This document shows positions 14,778-21,822 of a DNA stretch of 25,195 nucleotides, one piece after another; position 1 is the stretch's first letter; every line of letters starts with the position of its first letter. Origin of the DNA: Oscillospiraceae bacterium (GTDB lineage: Bacteria; Bacillota_A; Clostridia; Oscillospirales; CAG-272); contig SVSO01000015.1 in assembly GCA_015064195.1 (NCBI GenBank), positions 1 through 25,195 on the forward strand. Direction: 5' to 3'. The translations under genes and the position numbers were made by a program. The notes under the pieces are model-generated. The model was not told where the DNA came from, did not search any database, and saw nothing but the letters and a program-made list of their open reading frames with translations.

Positions 14778-15176
14778 ATGAAAGAATGCCCGAAATGCCA
14801 TTCGGTGGTGGACGCGGAATATGAATGCAAGGTGTGCGGCGAATCAATCTTCTACGAGCCGTTCGTCGATGCCGACCGGGAGCGCATTGCCAAAGGATAC
14901 CGGCTGCGGTATTGGCTGCCGAAGCTGTGGCTTTCTATTCTGGCATCGGTACTGTTTCTCATTTCGCTGGCGGTGCATCGCTCCATCGACAAATATGTAC
15001 TGATGAATGCTGGATTCGTGCTGCTTGGCTGGCTGCTTGTCTTCTTCCGCAGCCGCTTTGTTCAGGCTATGCTTTGGAAGTACAGTGAGGATTACGCGAA
15101 ATTCGATGCGACAATCAGCTCGATTGTCATTCCCGTAGGATCCATTCTTATGTCCGTGCTCCTCATGCTTACATAA
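14778..15176 (+). CDS. Zinc-ribbon membrane protein of unknown function
   Basis: A 132-residue protein. The N-terminus has two Cys pairs, CPKCH (residues 4-8) and CKVCG about 13 residues later, a compact zinc ribbon. Three predicted membrane helices follow (about 49-66, 74-91 and 111-131). It sits between ybeY and era, where diacylglycerol/undecaprenol kinase (dgkA) and cdd lie in many Firmicutes. Its size and three helices resemble DgkA, but no DgkA catalytic motif is visible, so it is not called as that. AAAGGAG precedes the ATG, and it has its own promoter-like sequence. It was not recognised as a named family. Confidence 0.72.
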   Translation: MKECPKCHSVVDAEYECKVCGESIFYEPFVDADRERIAKGYRLRYWLPKLWLSILASVLFLISLAVHRSIDKYVLMNAGFVLLGWLLVFFRSRFVQAMLWKYSEDYAKFDATISSIVIPVGSILMSVLLMLT

Positions 15177-15197
15177 AACAGATTAAGGAAAGAGATT

Positions 15198-16082
15198 ATG
15201 ACAAAAACAGGTTTTATCGCAATTGTGGGACGGCCGAATGTGGGCAAGTCCACACTGCTCAACGCGGTGCTGGGGGAGAAGGTCTCCATCGTATCCAGTA
15301 AGCCCCAGACCACACGCAACCGCATCACCGGCATTTTTACCGACGGTGAGAATCAGTTTGTGTTCCTTGACACGCCGGGAATGCTCAGACCCAAGAACAA
15401 GCTGGGCGACTACATGGTGAAGGCCATCAGCTCTGCCATGGTGGACGTGGACGCGGCGATCCTTGTGGTGGATGCATCCAAAGCGCCGTCCGAGATCGAG
15501 GAGACGATCCTGAAGCGGCTGAAAAGTCAGAAGACACCGGTCATTCTCGCCATCAATAAGACCGACACCGTCAATGCGGCGAGGGTTGCCGAATGCATCA
15601 TGACCTACACGGAGATGGCGGATTTTGCGGCGGTGATTCCCATGGCGGCAGCCAAGGGAGAGGGCGTGCGCTTTGTCACCGAGGAGGCGGCAAAGCTGCT
15701 TCACGAGGGCGACTGGTTCTTCGATGAGGATATGATCACCGATCAGCCCGAGCGTCAGCTGGCGGCGGAGATCATCCGTGAAAAGCTTCTGCGCACGCTG
15801 AACGATGAGATCCCCCACGGCACGGCGGTGGTCATCGAAGCGTGGGAGGAAAAATCAACGCTCATCAAGATCCGCGCGGAGATCTTCTGCGAGAAGGAAT
15901 CCCACAAGGGCATCATTATCGGCAAAAAGGGTGCGGCACTCAAGAAGGTGGGCACATGGGCCAGAGAGGACATGGAAGCGTTTTTCGGCGTTCAGGTGCA
16001 TCTCGACCTGTGGGTCAAGGTGAAGGAGAACTGGCGGGATAACGTCGGCCTTCTGAACACCTTCGGCTTCAAAGAGGAATAA
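15198..16082 (+). CDS. era: Ribosome-assembly GTPase Era
   Basis: A 294-residue GTPase. G1 is GRPNVGKS (residues 11-18), the effector region SKPQTTRNRI, G3 DTPG and G4 NKTD. A C-terminal KH domain has GIIIGKKGAALKKVG, which binds the 3' end of 16S rRNA. Era promotes 30S assembly, working alongside YbeY in the same cluster. AAGGAAAGAG precedes the ATG. The stop overlaps the recO start (TAATG at 16080-16084). Confidence 0.97.
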   Translation: MTKTGFIAIVGRPNVGKSTLLNAVLGEKVSIVSSKPQTTRNRITGIFTDGENQFVFLDTPGMLRPKNKLGDYMVKAISSAMVDVDAAILVVDASKAPSEIEETILKRLKSQKTPVILAINKTDTVNAARVAECIMTYTEMADFAAVIPMAAAKGEGVRFVTEEAAKLLHEGDWFFDEDMITDQPERQLAAEIIREKLLRTLNDEIPHGTAVVIEAWEEKSTLIKIRAEIFCEKESHKGIIIGKKGAALKKVGTWAREDMEAFFGVQVHLDLWVKVKENWRDNVGLLNTFGFKEE

Positions 16083-16876
16083 TGCTCGTCACGCTGAAAG
16101 GGCTTGTCCTGCGGGATACGGTGGCCGCGGAGAATGCGAAATATATCACGCTTCTGACGGCTGAGCGGGGGCGCATATCGGTGCTGGTGCGCGGCTCGAC
16201 CAAGCTGCGCAGCCGCTTCACATCGGCGACCCAGATCTTTTGCTACAGCGAATTCACGCTGTATGAGCATAACGGCAAATATACCCTCAACGAAGTCTCG
16301 CTCATCGAGAATTATTTCTACATCTGCGAGGATTTCGACAAAATGACCCTCGGCACCTATGTTCTGAACACCGTGGAATACATCGCCGCCGAGGAACAGC
16401 CCGAGCCGGAGCTTCTGCGGCTGGCACTCAATACGCTGTGGGCATTGACGCACAAAAAGGACTACGAAATCCGCCTCATCAAAGGCGCGTATGAGATGCG
16501 GCTGGCGGCTATCGAAGGCTTTGCGCCCAATCTCGTGTGCTGCCAATGCTGCGGACACGCGGTGGGAGAGGATGATCTGTTCCTCAACGTGATGGAGGGA
16601 TATATTCTCTGCCGGCCCTGTCAGAATGGGCATCAGAAGGAAATTTTCATCGAAAACGAGCGGCCGGTGGACCGGATGAACACGGCGCAGATCATTCTGC
16701 CCCTTGCGCCGGCATCGGTGCTGGCCATGCAGCACGCCATTTACGCGGAGATGGGACGGCTGTTCTCCTTTTCCCTTGCGCCGGAGCTTGTGCCGGAATT
16801 TGCCGGTGCGTGTGAGAAATATCTGGAGAATCATGTGGATCACCATTTCGCGGTGCTGGATATGATGACAAATTAG
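16082..16876 (+). CDS. recO: DNA repair protein RecO
   Basis: A 264-residue protein. The N-terminal OB fold has the usual opening (LKGLVLRDTVAAENAKYITL). The alpha-helical C-terminal part has a CxxC-type zinc knuckle (CCQCCG, later CRPC). RecO loads RecA onto SSB-coated DNA together with RecR in the RecFOR pathway. The ATG overlaps the era stop by one base, indicating coupled translation. Length is normal for the family. Confidence 0.93.
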   Translation: MLVTLKGLVLRDTVAAENAKYITLLTAERGRISVLVRGSTKLRSRFTSATQIFCYSEFTLYEHNGKYTLNEVSLIENYFYICEDFDKMTLGTYVLNTVEYIAAEEQPEPELLRLALNTLWALTHKKDYEIRLIKGAYEMRLAAIEGFAPNLVCCQCCGHAVGEDDLFLNVMEGYILCRPCQNGHQKEIFIENERPVDRMNTAQIILPLAPASVLAMQHAIYAEMGRLFSFSLAPELVPEFAGACEKYLENHVDHHFAVLDMMTN

Positions 16877-16888
16877 TTGGAGGAAAAC

Positions 16889-19279
16889 TTGAAAAACTAC
16901 GAGAGAGCGTTAAAAACGCTCGAATATGATAAGATTCTCGCCATGCTGGCAGAGCGTGCCCCCACGGATGGCGCACGGGAGCTTGCACTGGCGCTTCGTC
17001 CGGTGAACGATCCGGACAGAATCGTCCGACTTCAGCGGGAGACCACCGAAGCCAAGGGGATGCAGAACATCAAGGGAATGCCCTCCTTCGGCAGAGTGAA
17101 GGATATTCTGCCCATTGTGGAGCGGACGGAGAAGGGCGCGGTGCTGAGTCAGCGTGAGCTGCTGGATCTGGCAAACGTTCTGCGCACAGCCCGGTCACTG
17201 CTGGAATACAGCCGCATGAACCGGCGGGAAAAGGTGGCGCTGGATGAAAAATTTGAGCGGCTCATTCCCGACAAAAAGCTGGAGGACCGCATCCTCACTG
17301 CCATCGTGGCAGAGGATATGATAGCGGACGAGGCAAGCCCGGCGCTGTCGGACATCCGCCGCAAGATCAAAAACATCAACAACCGCATCAAGGATACGCT
17401 CCAGAGCTTCATCGGCGGCGCGTATTCCAAATATCTGCAGGAAAATATCATCACACAGCGCGCCGGTCGGTATGTCATCCCCGTCAAGGTGGAGTGCAAG
17501 AACGACGTGCGCGGTCTGGTGCATGATACCTCCGCCTCCGGTGCGACGCTGTTCATCGAGCCGCTGCCCATCGTGGAGGCCAACAATGAACTGCGCGTTC
17601 AGCAGGTGAAGGAGCAGAACGAGATCGAGCGCATTCTCGCCGAGCTGTCTGCCGCCTGCGGTGCCATCGCCAACACGCTGGAGCTGAACTACAAAAACAT
17701 CACCGAGCTGGCGTTCATTTTCGCAAAGAGTGACCTCTCCGTGAAGCTGGACGGCGTGGCGGCGCGGATCACCGGCGACCGCAGCTTCAAGCTGGTGCGG
17801 GCGAGACATCCGCTGCTTGACCCGAAAACGGTGGTGCCGGTGACGGTGACACTGGGCGGCGATATGAGCACGCTGGTCATCACCGGCCCGAACACCGGCG
17901 GTAAGACCGTCACCATCAAAACCCTGGGACTGTTTGCGCTGATGGCCCAGTCGGGCCTTCACATTCCCGCATCGGATATGTCGGAGCTGTGCATTTTCGA
18001 TGACATTTACGCGGACATCGGCGACGAGCAGTCCATCGAGCAATCGCTCTCCACCTTCTCGTCCCACATGGTCAACATCGTGGGCATCACCGAGCGGGTG
18101 AATGAACGCTCGCTGGTGCTCATCGACGAGCTTGGCGCGGGAACTGACCCGGTGGAGGGCGCGGCACTGGCCATCGCGGTGCTGGAAAAGGTTCACGCAG
18201 TCGGCGCACTTTGCGCGGCGACGACGCACTACGCCGAGCTGAAGGCATTCGCGCTGGAAACCCCCGGATTTGTCAACGCTTCCTGCGAATTCGACGTGAA
18301 CACCTTAAAGCCCACCTATCGCCTGATCATCGGCACGCCCGGCAAGTCCAACGCTTTCGCCATTTCGTCAAAGCTGGGCCTGTCGGATGAAATCGTCAGC
18401 CGTGCAAAGGAGCTGGTCAGCGAGGACAACAAGCGATTCGAGGATGTGATCGAAAAGCTGGAGGCCAGCCGTCTTGAGATGGACAAAAACCGTGCGGAGG
18501 CGGAACGGCTTCGTCGGGAATTCGAGGAATACAAGGCGACAAGTGAACGCCGCATCGCCGATTCGCTGGCAAAAGCGGAGCAGGAGCTGGAAAAAGCCCG
18601 TGCCCAGGCGGTGTCCATTGTGGAGAGCGCGAAGATCTCCAGCGCGTATATCATGGAGCAGCTGGAAAAGGTGAAAAAAGAGCGGGATTCCGCCAATCTT
18701 TCAAACGCGCTTGAAGAAGGCCGCCGCAACATCCGCCGTCAGCTCAAAGAAAGTGATGCGAAGATCAATCCGGTCAACGAGCGGGTGGCGGAGGATTATG
18801 TCCTGCCGCGTCCGCTGAAAAAAGGCGACGACGTGCTGCTCATCAATGTGAATCAGAAGGGCGTGCTGCTGGATGATCCGGACAAGGACGGCAACGTCAT
18901 GGTGCAGGCGGGCATCATCAAGACCCGCACCAAGGTGGCGAATCTGATGCTGCTGAATGAATCCAGGGTGACGTTCACCGATTCCCAGAAAAAGCAGATG
19001 GCGGCTGACAAATACCGCGTCACTGTTTCGCGCGACTTCAAGGATGAGATCGATCTGCGCGGCCTCAACGGTGAGGAGGCGTGGTTCAAGGTGGACAAGT
19101 ATTTCGACGAGGCGAAGATTGCCGGCATCCACACGGTGCGCCTCATCCACGGCAAGGGAACAGGTGCGCTCCGTGCGGCACTCTGGACCTATCTCAAGGG
19201 TGATCCCCGGGTCAAATCTCACCGCTACGGCAAATACGGTGAAGGTGATCTCGGCGTGACGGTGGTGGAGGTCAAGTAA
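16889..19279 (+). CDS. mutS2: Endonuclease MutS2 (ribosome rescue / recombination ATPase)
   Basis: About 796 residues. It has the MutS-like core with Walker A GPNTGGKT (near residue 333) and Walker B LVLIDELGAGTDP (near 410). A long charged coiled-coil stretch lies at about 510-620. The C-terminal Smr domain carries DLRG and HGKGTGALR. MutS2 proteins suppress recombination or, in Bacillus, act on collided ribosomes. TTG at 16889 is preferred as start because GGAGG (16879-16883) ends 5 bases before it. An upstream in-frame TTG at 16877 overlaps that site. It follows recO by 12 bases. Confidence 0.95.
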   Translation: MKNYERALKTLEYDKILAMLAERAPTDGARELALALRPVNDPDRIVRLQRETTEAKGMQNIKGMPSFGRVKDILPIVERTEKGAVLSQRELLDLANVLRTARSLLEYSRMNRREKVALDEKFERLIPDKKLEDRILTAIVAEDMIADEASPALSDIRRKIKNINNRIKDTLQSFIGGAYSKYLQENIITQRAGRYVIPVKVECKNDVRGLVHDTSASGATLFIEPLPIVEANNELRVQQVKEQNEIERILAELSAACGAIANTLELNYKNITELAFIFAKSDLSVKLDGVAARITGDRSFKLVRARHPLLDPKTVVPVTVTLGGDMSTLVITGPNTGGKTVTIKTLGLFALMAQSGLHIPASDMSELCIFDDIYADIGDEQSIEQSLSTFSSHMVNIVGITERVNERSLVLIDELGAGTDPVEGAALAIAVLEKVHAVGALCAATTHYAELKAFALETPGFVNASCEFDVNTLKPTYRLIIGTPGKSNAFAISSKLGLSDEIVSRAKELVSEDNKRFEDVIEKLEASRLEMDKNRAEAERLRREFEEYKATSERRIADSLAKAEQELEKARAQAVSIVESAKISSAYIMEQLEKVKKERDSANLSNALEEGRRNIRRQLKESDAKINPVNERVAEDYVLPRPLKKGDDVLLINVNQKGVLLDDPDKDGNVMVQAGIIKTRTKVANLMLLNESRVTFTDSQKKQMAADKYRVTVSRDFKDEIDLRGLNGEEAWFKVDKYFDEAKIAGIHTVRLIHGKGTGALRAALWTYLKGDPRVKSHRYGKYGEGDLGVTVVEVK

Positions 19280-19284
19280 CGAAC

Positions 19285-19314
19285 AGGAGGTGAATCGGCG
19301 GTATCGCCGGGTAT
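19285..19314 (+). promoter_or_regulatory. Ribosome binding site with spacer hairpin
   Basis: AGGAGG (19285-19290) lies 24 bases from the ATG at 19315, too far for normal use. Between them CGGCG (19296-19300), loop GTAT and CGCCG (19305-19309) form a perfect 5-bp hairpin. Folding would reduce the effective spacing to about 10 bases. No other in-frame ATG, GTG or TTG exists closer to the SD, since the frame is closed by TGA at 19291. Confidence 0.6.
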
Positions 19315-19863
19315 ATGTACAAACGGCTGCTTGCCATACTGCCGGTCATCCTTCTGACAGTGTTCGTCGCCGGACGGCTGGAGCAGAGCTATACCGAACC
19401 GCAGATCGCGGAAGATGCCCCCATCCGCGCGGCGGCAGTGCTGACGGAAGCATTTACCGATGCCGCAGAAGCGGTGACAGCGGGACTTGCGGAGGAAACG
19501 ACAGCCGCTCCGCCGGAAACGGAGACGGTGCCGGAAACCGCTCCGCCGGAAACAATACCGGTGCCGGAAACGACTGCCGCTCCCGAAACAATTGCCGTTC
19601 CCGAAACGACAGCCGCACCCGTGACGACCGCGCCGCCGGTGACGACTGCCGTACCGGTGACGACGATGCCGCCGAGAGTTGTCACGACGGCGGCGGAGAC
19701 AGAGCCGCAGACGGTGACGGTATATTGGGTGCCAAACGGTGAGGTCTGGCATCTTAAATCGGACTGCAGTACGCTGTCGCGGTCGAAAACGATCCTCTCC
19801 GGCACCATCGAAGGGGCCATGGATGCCGGAAAAGATCGCGTCTGCAAACGGTGCGGCGGCTGA
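19315..19863 (+). CDS. Membrane-anchored or secreted Pro/Thr/Glu-rich protein with C-terminal Cys/His domain
   Basis: A 182-residue protein. A hydrophobic segment at about residues 4-20 acts as signal or anchor. An acidic/alanine stretch precedes a low-complexity linker of about 65 residues built of PET, PVTT and APPET repeats. The C-terminal 45 residues form a compact domain with WHLKSDC and ending VCKRCGG. The His and three Cys could bind zinc. The layout resembles clostridial cell-surface proteins and competence-type proteins ending in an H-x4-C ... C-x2-C module. It should stand outside the membrane with the linker spanning the wall. It is cotranscribed with mutS2 (35 bases downstream). 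Function unknown. Confidence 0.75.
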   Translation: MYKRLLAILPVILLTVFVAGRLEQSYTEPQIAEDAPIRAAAVLTEAFTDAAEAVTAGLAEETTAAPPETETVPETAPPETIPVPETTAAPETIAVPETTAAPVTTAPPVTTAVPVTTMPPRVVTTAAETEPQTVTVYWVPNGEVWHLKSDCSTLSRSKTILSGTIEGAMDAGKDRVCKRCGG

Positions 19864-19961
19864 CATTGTGAATAAAATAACGGCTAAGTATGAACATTAT
19901 ATAAAATTTCAATCAAAAATATCGGGATTTGTAAAAAAGCGATATGAAATCTGAAAAAAGC

Positions 19962-19990
19962 TTTATTTTTTCAAAAAGGTCTGTTATAAT
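19962..19990 (+). promoter_or_regulatory. Promoter of the rhamnose operon
   Basis: TATAAT (19985-19990) with TG one base before it (TGTTATAAT), an extended -10. The -35 17 bases away is weak (TTTATT). It sits in an AT-rich region between the mutS2 unit and the first rhamnose gene, the only promoter-like sequence there. A weak AT hairpin at 19953-19972 overlaps its upstream part; no clear terminator for the mutS2 unit is visible. Confidence 0.7.
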
Positions 19991-20008
19991 AGTATTGTAA
20001 GAGCAACA

Positions 20009-20016
20009 GGTATACC
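20009..20016. promoter_or_regulatory. Candidate operator in rhamnose operon leader
   Basis: GGTATACC is a perfect 8-bp palindrome about 12-20 bases after the expected transcription start. The position would suit a repressor. Flanking GCAAC (20003-20007) and GTTGC near 20030 could also form a weak stem around it. The role is inferred from position and symmetry. Confidence 0.35.
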
Positions 20017-20047
20017 AATATTTTATAGTTGCAAAGGAGATTTTGAA

Positions 20048-20833
20048 ATGTCTGAAAAGTTAGTTCTCGGCGCACAGCTTTTTACCGTGCGTGATTTTAC
20101 CAAAACTGCTGACGATTATGCGCGTACCATCGAGCGCGTGGCAAAAATCGGCTACAAGTGCGTACAGGTTTCCGGCGTTGGCCCGGAAGTTGACGCAAAG
20201 GTCATCAAGAAGGTTCTGGACGACACCGGCGTGAAGGTTATCCTCACCCACACAAATCCCAAGCGTATTGTTGAGGAAACGGAAGCTGTCATTGAGGAGC
20301 ATGAGCTGTTCGGCTGTGACTGCATCGGCATCGGCGGTATCTTCAGCTACAAGCCTTTCACCACCGAAAATCTCAAGCGCTTCACCGACGATTTTGCTCC
20401 CGCCATCGAAAAGATCACCAAGGCAGGCAAGCAGTTCCTCTATCACAACCACAAGTTTGAGTTTGAAAAGCTGCCCTCCGGCGAGCTTCTCTTTGAGTTC
20501 ATCATGAATTCCTCCCCCGATCTCAAGCTCACCTTCGATACCTTCTGGGCACAGGCCGGCGGCGTTGATCCCGCGGCACGCATCGAGCTGTGGAAGGACA
20601 AGATCGCCGTTACCCACTTCAAGGATATGTGCATCATCGAAGACCAGCAGAAGTTTGCACCGGTTGGCGAGGGCAACATGAACTTCGACCGCATCGTGGA
20701 AGCCTGCAAGAAGGCCGGCATCAAGTATCACATGGTTGAGCAGGATACCGTTCCGGAAGGCGTCTGCCCCTTCGACTGCCTCGAGACCAGCTACAAGAAC
20801 GTAATGGCTCGCTATGGCGCGGATTTTGAATAA
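20048..20833 (+). CDS. Sugar phosphate isomerase/epimerase (TIM barrel), rhamnose operon gene 1
   Basis: A 261-residue xylose-isomerase-like TIM-barrel protein. Landmarks are LGAQLFTVRDF at the N-terminus, LYHNHKFEFEKL, LTFDTFWAQAGGVDP with the candidate metal-binding Asp, and HFKDM. It is soluble with no signal peptide. AAAGGAG precedes the ATG. It heads an operon with rhamnulokinase and L-rhamnose isomerase, so it probably acts on L-rhamnose or a related pectin sugar, for example an epimerisation step before RhaA or RhaB. That assignment is contextual. Codons are more strongly biased (AAG, ATC, TTC) than in the SBP region, consistent with higher expression. Confidence 0.85.
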   Translation: MSEKLVLGAQLFTVRDFTKTADDYARTIERVAKIGYKCVQVSGVGPEVDAKVIKKVLDDTGVKVILTHTNPKRIVEETEAVIEEHELFGCDCIGIGGIFSYKPFTTENLKRFTDDFAPAIEKITKAGKQFLYHNHKFEFEKLPSGELLFEFIMNSSPDLKLTFDTFWAQAGGVDPAARIELWKDKIAVTHFKDMCIIEDQQKFAPVGEGNMNFDRIVEACKKAGIKYHMVEQDTVPEGVCPFDCLETSYKNVMARYGADFE

Positions 20834-20862
20834 TTTATCAGGAATCATCAGGAGAACATATT

Positions 20863-21711
20863 ATGGCAAAGTTTGTACTCAGCGCATTTGCTGACGAGTA
20901 TTCCCCCGTGTTTGACGAGCAGCTGGAAGGCCTCAAGAAGAATGGCATCGGATATATGGAGATCCGCGGCGTTGACGGCAAGAACATTTCCACTCTCACC
21001 GAGGAAGAAATGATCGCGGTCAAGGCTAAGCTGGATGCTGCCGGCATCAAGGTTTCCTCCATCGGCTCTCCCGTTGGCAAGATCAAGGTAACGGACGATT
21101 TCGACGCGCATCTTGCAGTCCTCGCAAACTGCATCAAGGCGGCGAAGATCCTCGGCACCAAGAATATCCGTATTTTCAGCTTCTATATGCCCGAAGGCAT
21201 GACCCGCGAGGAAGCTCGCCCCGAGGTTATGCGCCGTCTCGGTGTGATGCTGGAAATGGCAAAGAAGGAGGATGTGATCCTCTGCCACGAAAACGAAAAG
21301 GCCATCTACGGCGAATCCGCAGAATGCTGCCTTGACATTCAGAAGGAGTTTAACGGCGAGATCAAGCTCATCTTCGACCCCGCAAACTTCATCATGGACG
21401 GCCACGAGCCGTATCCGCACGCATACGAACTGCTGGGCGACAAGATCTGGTATATGCACATCAAGGATGCATCCGCCGACAAGGTCATCTCTCCCGCAGG
21501 CAAGGGTGTGGGCAGAATCCCGGAAATTCTCGCTGACCTCAATGAGAAGCGCGACGGCGAGCTGATCCTCTCCGTTGAGCCTCACCTTCGCGTGTTCAAG
21601 GGCTTCGATGCTCTCGAAACCAGCGAAAAGACCAAGATGCCGAGCACCTACGCTACCAGCGCCGAGGCATTCGGTGCGGCTGTAGACGCTATCAAGGCCA
21701 TCATCGCGTAA
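20863..21711 (+). CDS. Sugar phosphate isomerase/epimerase (TIM barrel), rhamnose operon gene 2
   Basis: A 282-residue TIM-barrel protein of the same superfamily but only distantly similar to its neighbour. Landmarks are LSAFADEYSPVFDEQL, a Glu in LCHENEK, Asp in LIFDPANF, His in WYMHIKDA and Glu in LSVEPHL, the usual E-D-H-E metal pattern. Family members include sugar isomerases, epimerases and inosose dehydratases. AGGAGAACATATT precedes the ATG. It lies 29 bases after gene 1 and 111 bases before rhaB. Its role in rhamnose or rhamnose-containing oligosaccharide use is inferred from the operon. Confidence 0.85.
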   Translation: MAKFVLSAFADEYSPVFDEQLEGLKKNGIGYMEIRGVDGKNISTLTEEEMIAVKAKLDAAGIKVSSIGSPVGKIKVTDDFDAHLAVLANCIKAAKILGTKNIRIFSFYMPEGMTREEARPEVMRRLGVMLEMAKKEDVILCHENEKAIYGESAECCLDIQKEFNGEIKLIFDPANFIMDGHEPYPHAYELLGDKIWYMHIKDASADKVISPAGKGVGRIPEILADLNEKRDGELILSVEPHLRVFKGFDALETSEKTKMPSTYATSAEAFGAAVDAIKAIIA

Positions 21712-21730
21712 ATATTGTCACAATCCATCT

Positions 21731-21759
21731 GTGCTGCCGCTTTTTGCGACGGCACTTTT
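21731..21759 (+). terminator. Weak hairpin in the rhamnose operon (attenuator or processing site)
   Basis: GTGCTGCCGC (21731-21740), a TTTTT loop, then GCGACGGCAC (21746-21755) pair with one mismatch and one G-T pair; TTTT follows. It lies in the 111-base gap before rhaB. It could be a leaky terminator that lowers expression of rhaB and rhaA, or an RNA processing/stability element. Confidence 0.4.
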
Positions 21760-21774
21760 GGTATCAATAGAAAA

Positions 21775-21800
21775 TTGTGAGAAAGTTAAAAAATTCACAA
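21775..21800. promoter_or_regulatory. Inverted repeat before rhaB
   Basis: TTGTGA (21775-21780) and TCACAA (21795-21800) are exact inverted arms with a 14-base AT-rich spacer. It lies just upstream of the rhaB SD (AAAGGAG). It may be a regulator site or an mRNA stem. The spacer is too long for a CRP-type site. Confidence 0.35.
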
Positions 21801-21822
21801 CTGTCTGAAAGGAGAATTTATC

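Noticed and set aside
14778..15176. Calling the zinc-ribbon membrane protein DgkA
   Set aside because: Position, size and three helices fit, but the family's conserved Glu/Asn motifs are not visible and the N-terminal zinc ribbon is foreign to DgkA.
19501..19680. CRISPR-like or minisatellite array in the secreted protein gene
   Set aside because: The repetition is imperfect and in frame (PET/PVTT codons), typical of a low-complexity protein linker; there are no spacer-repeat units.
21775..21800. CRP-type site (TGTGA ... TCACA)
   Set aside because: The spacer is 14 bases rather than 6, and the host appears to be Gram-positive, where CRP control of this kind is unlikely.
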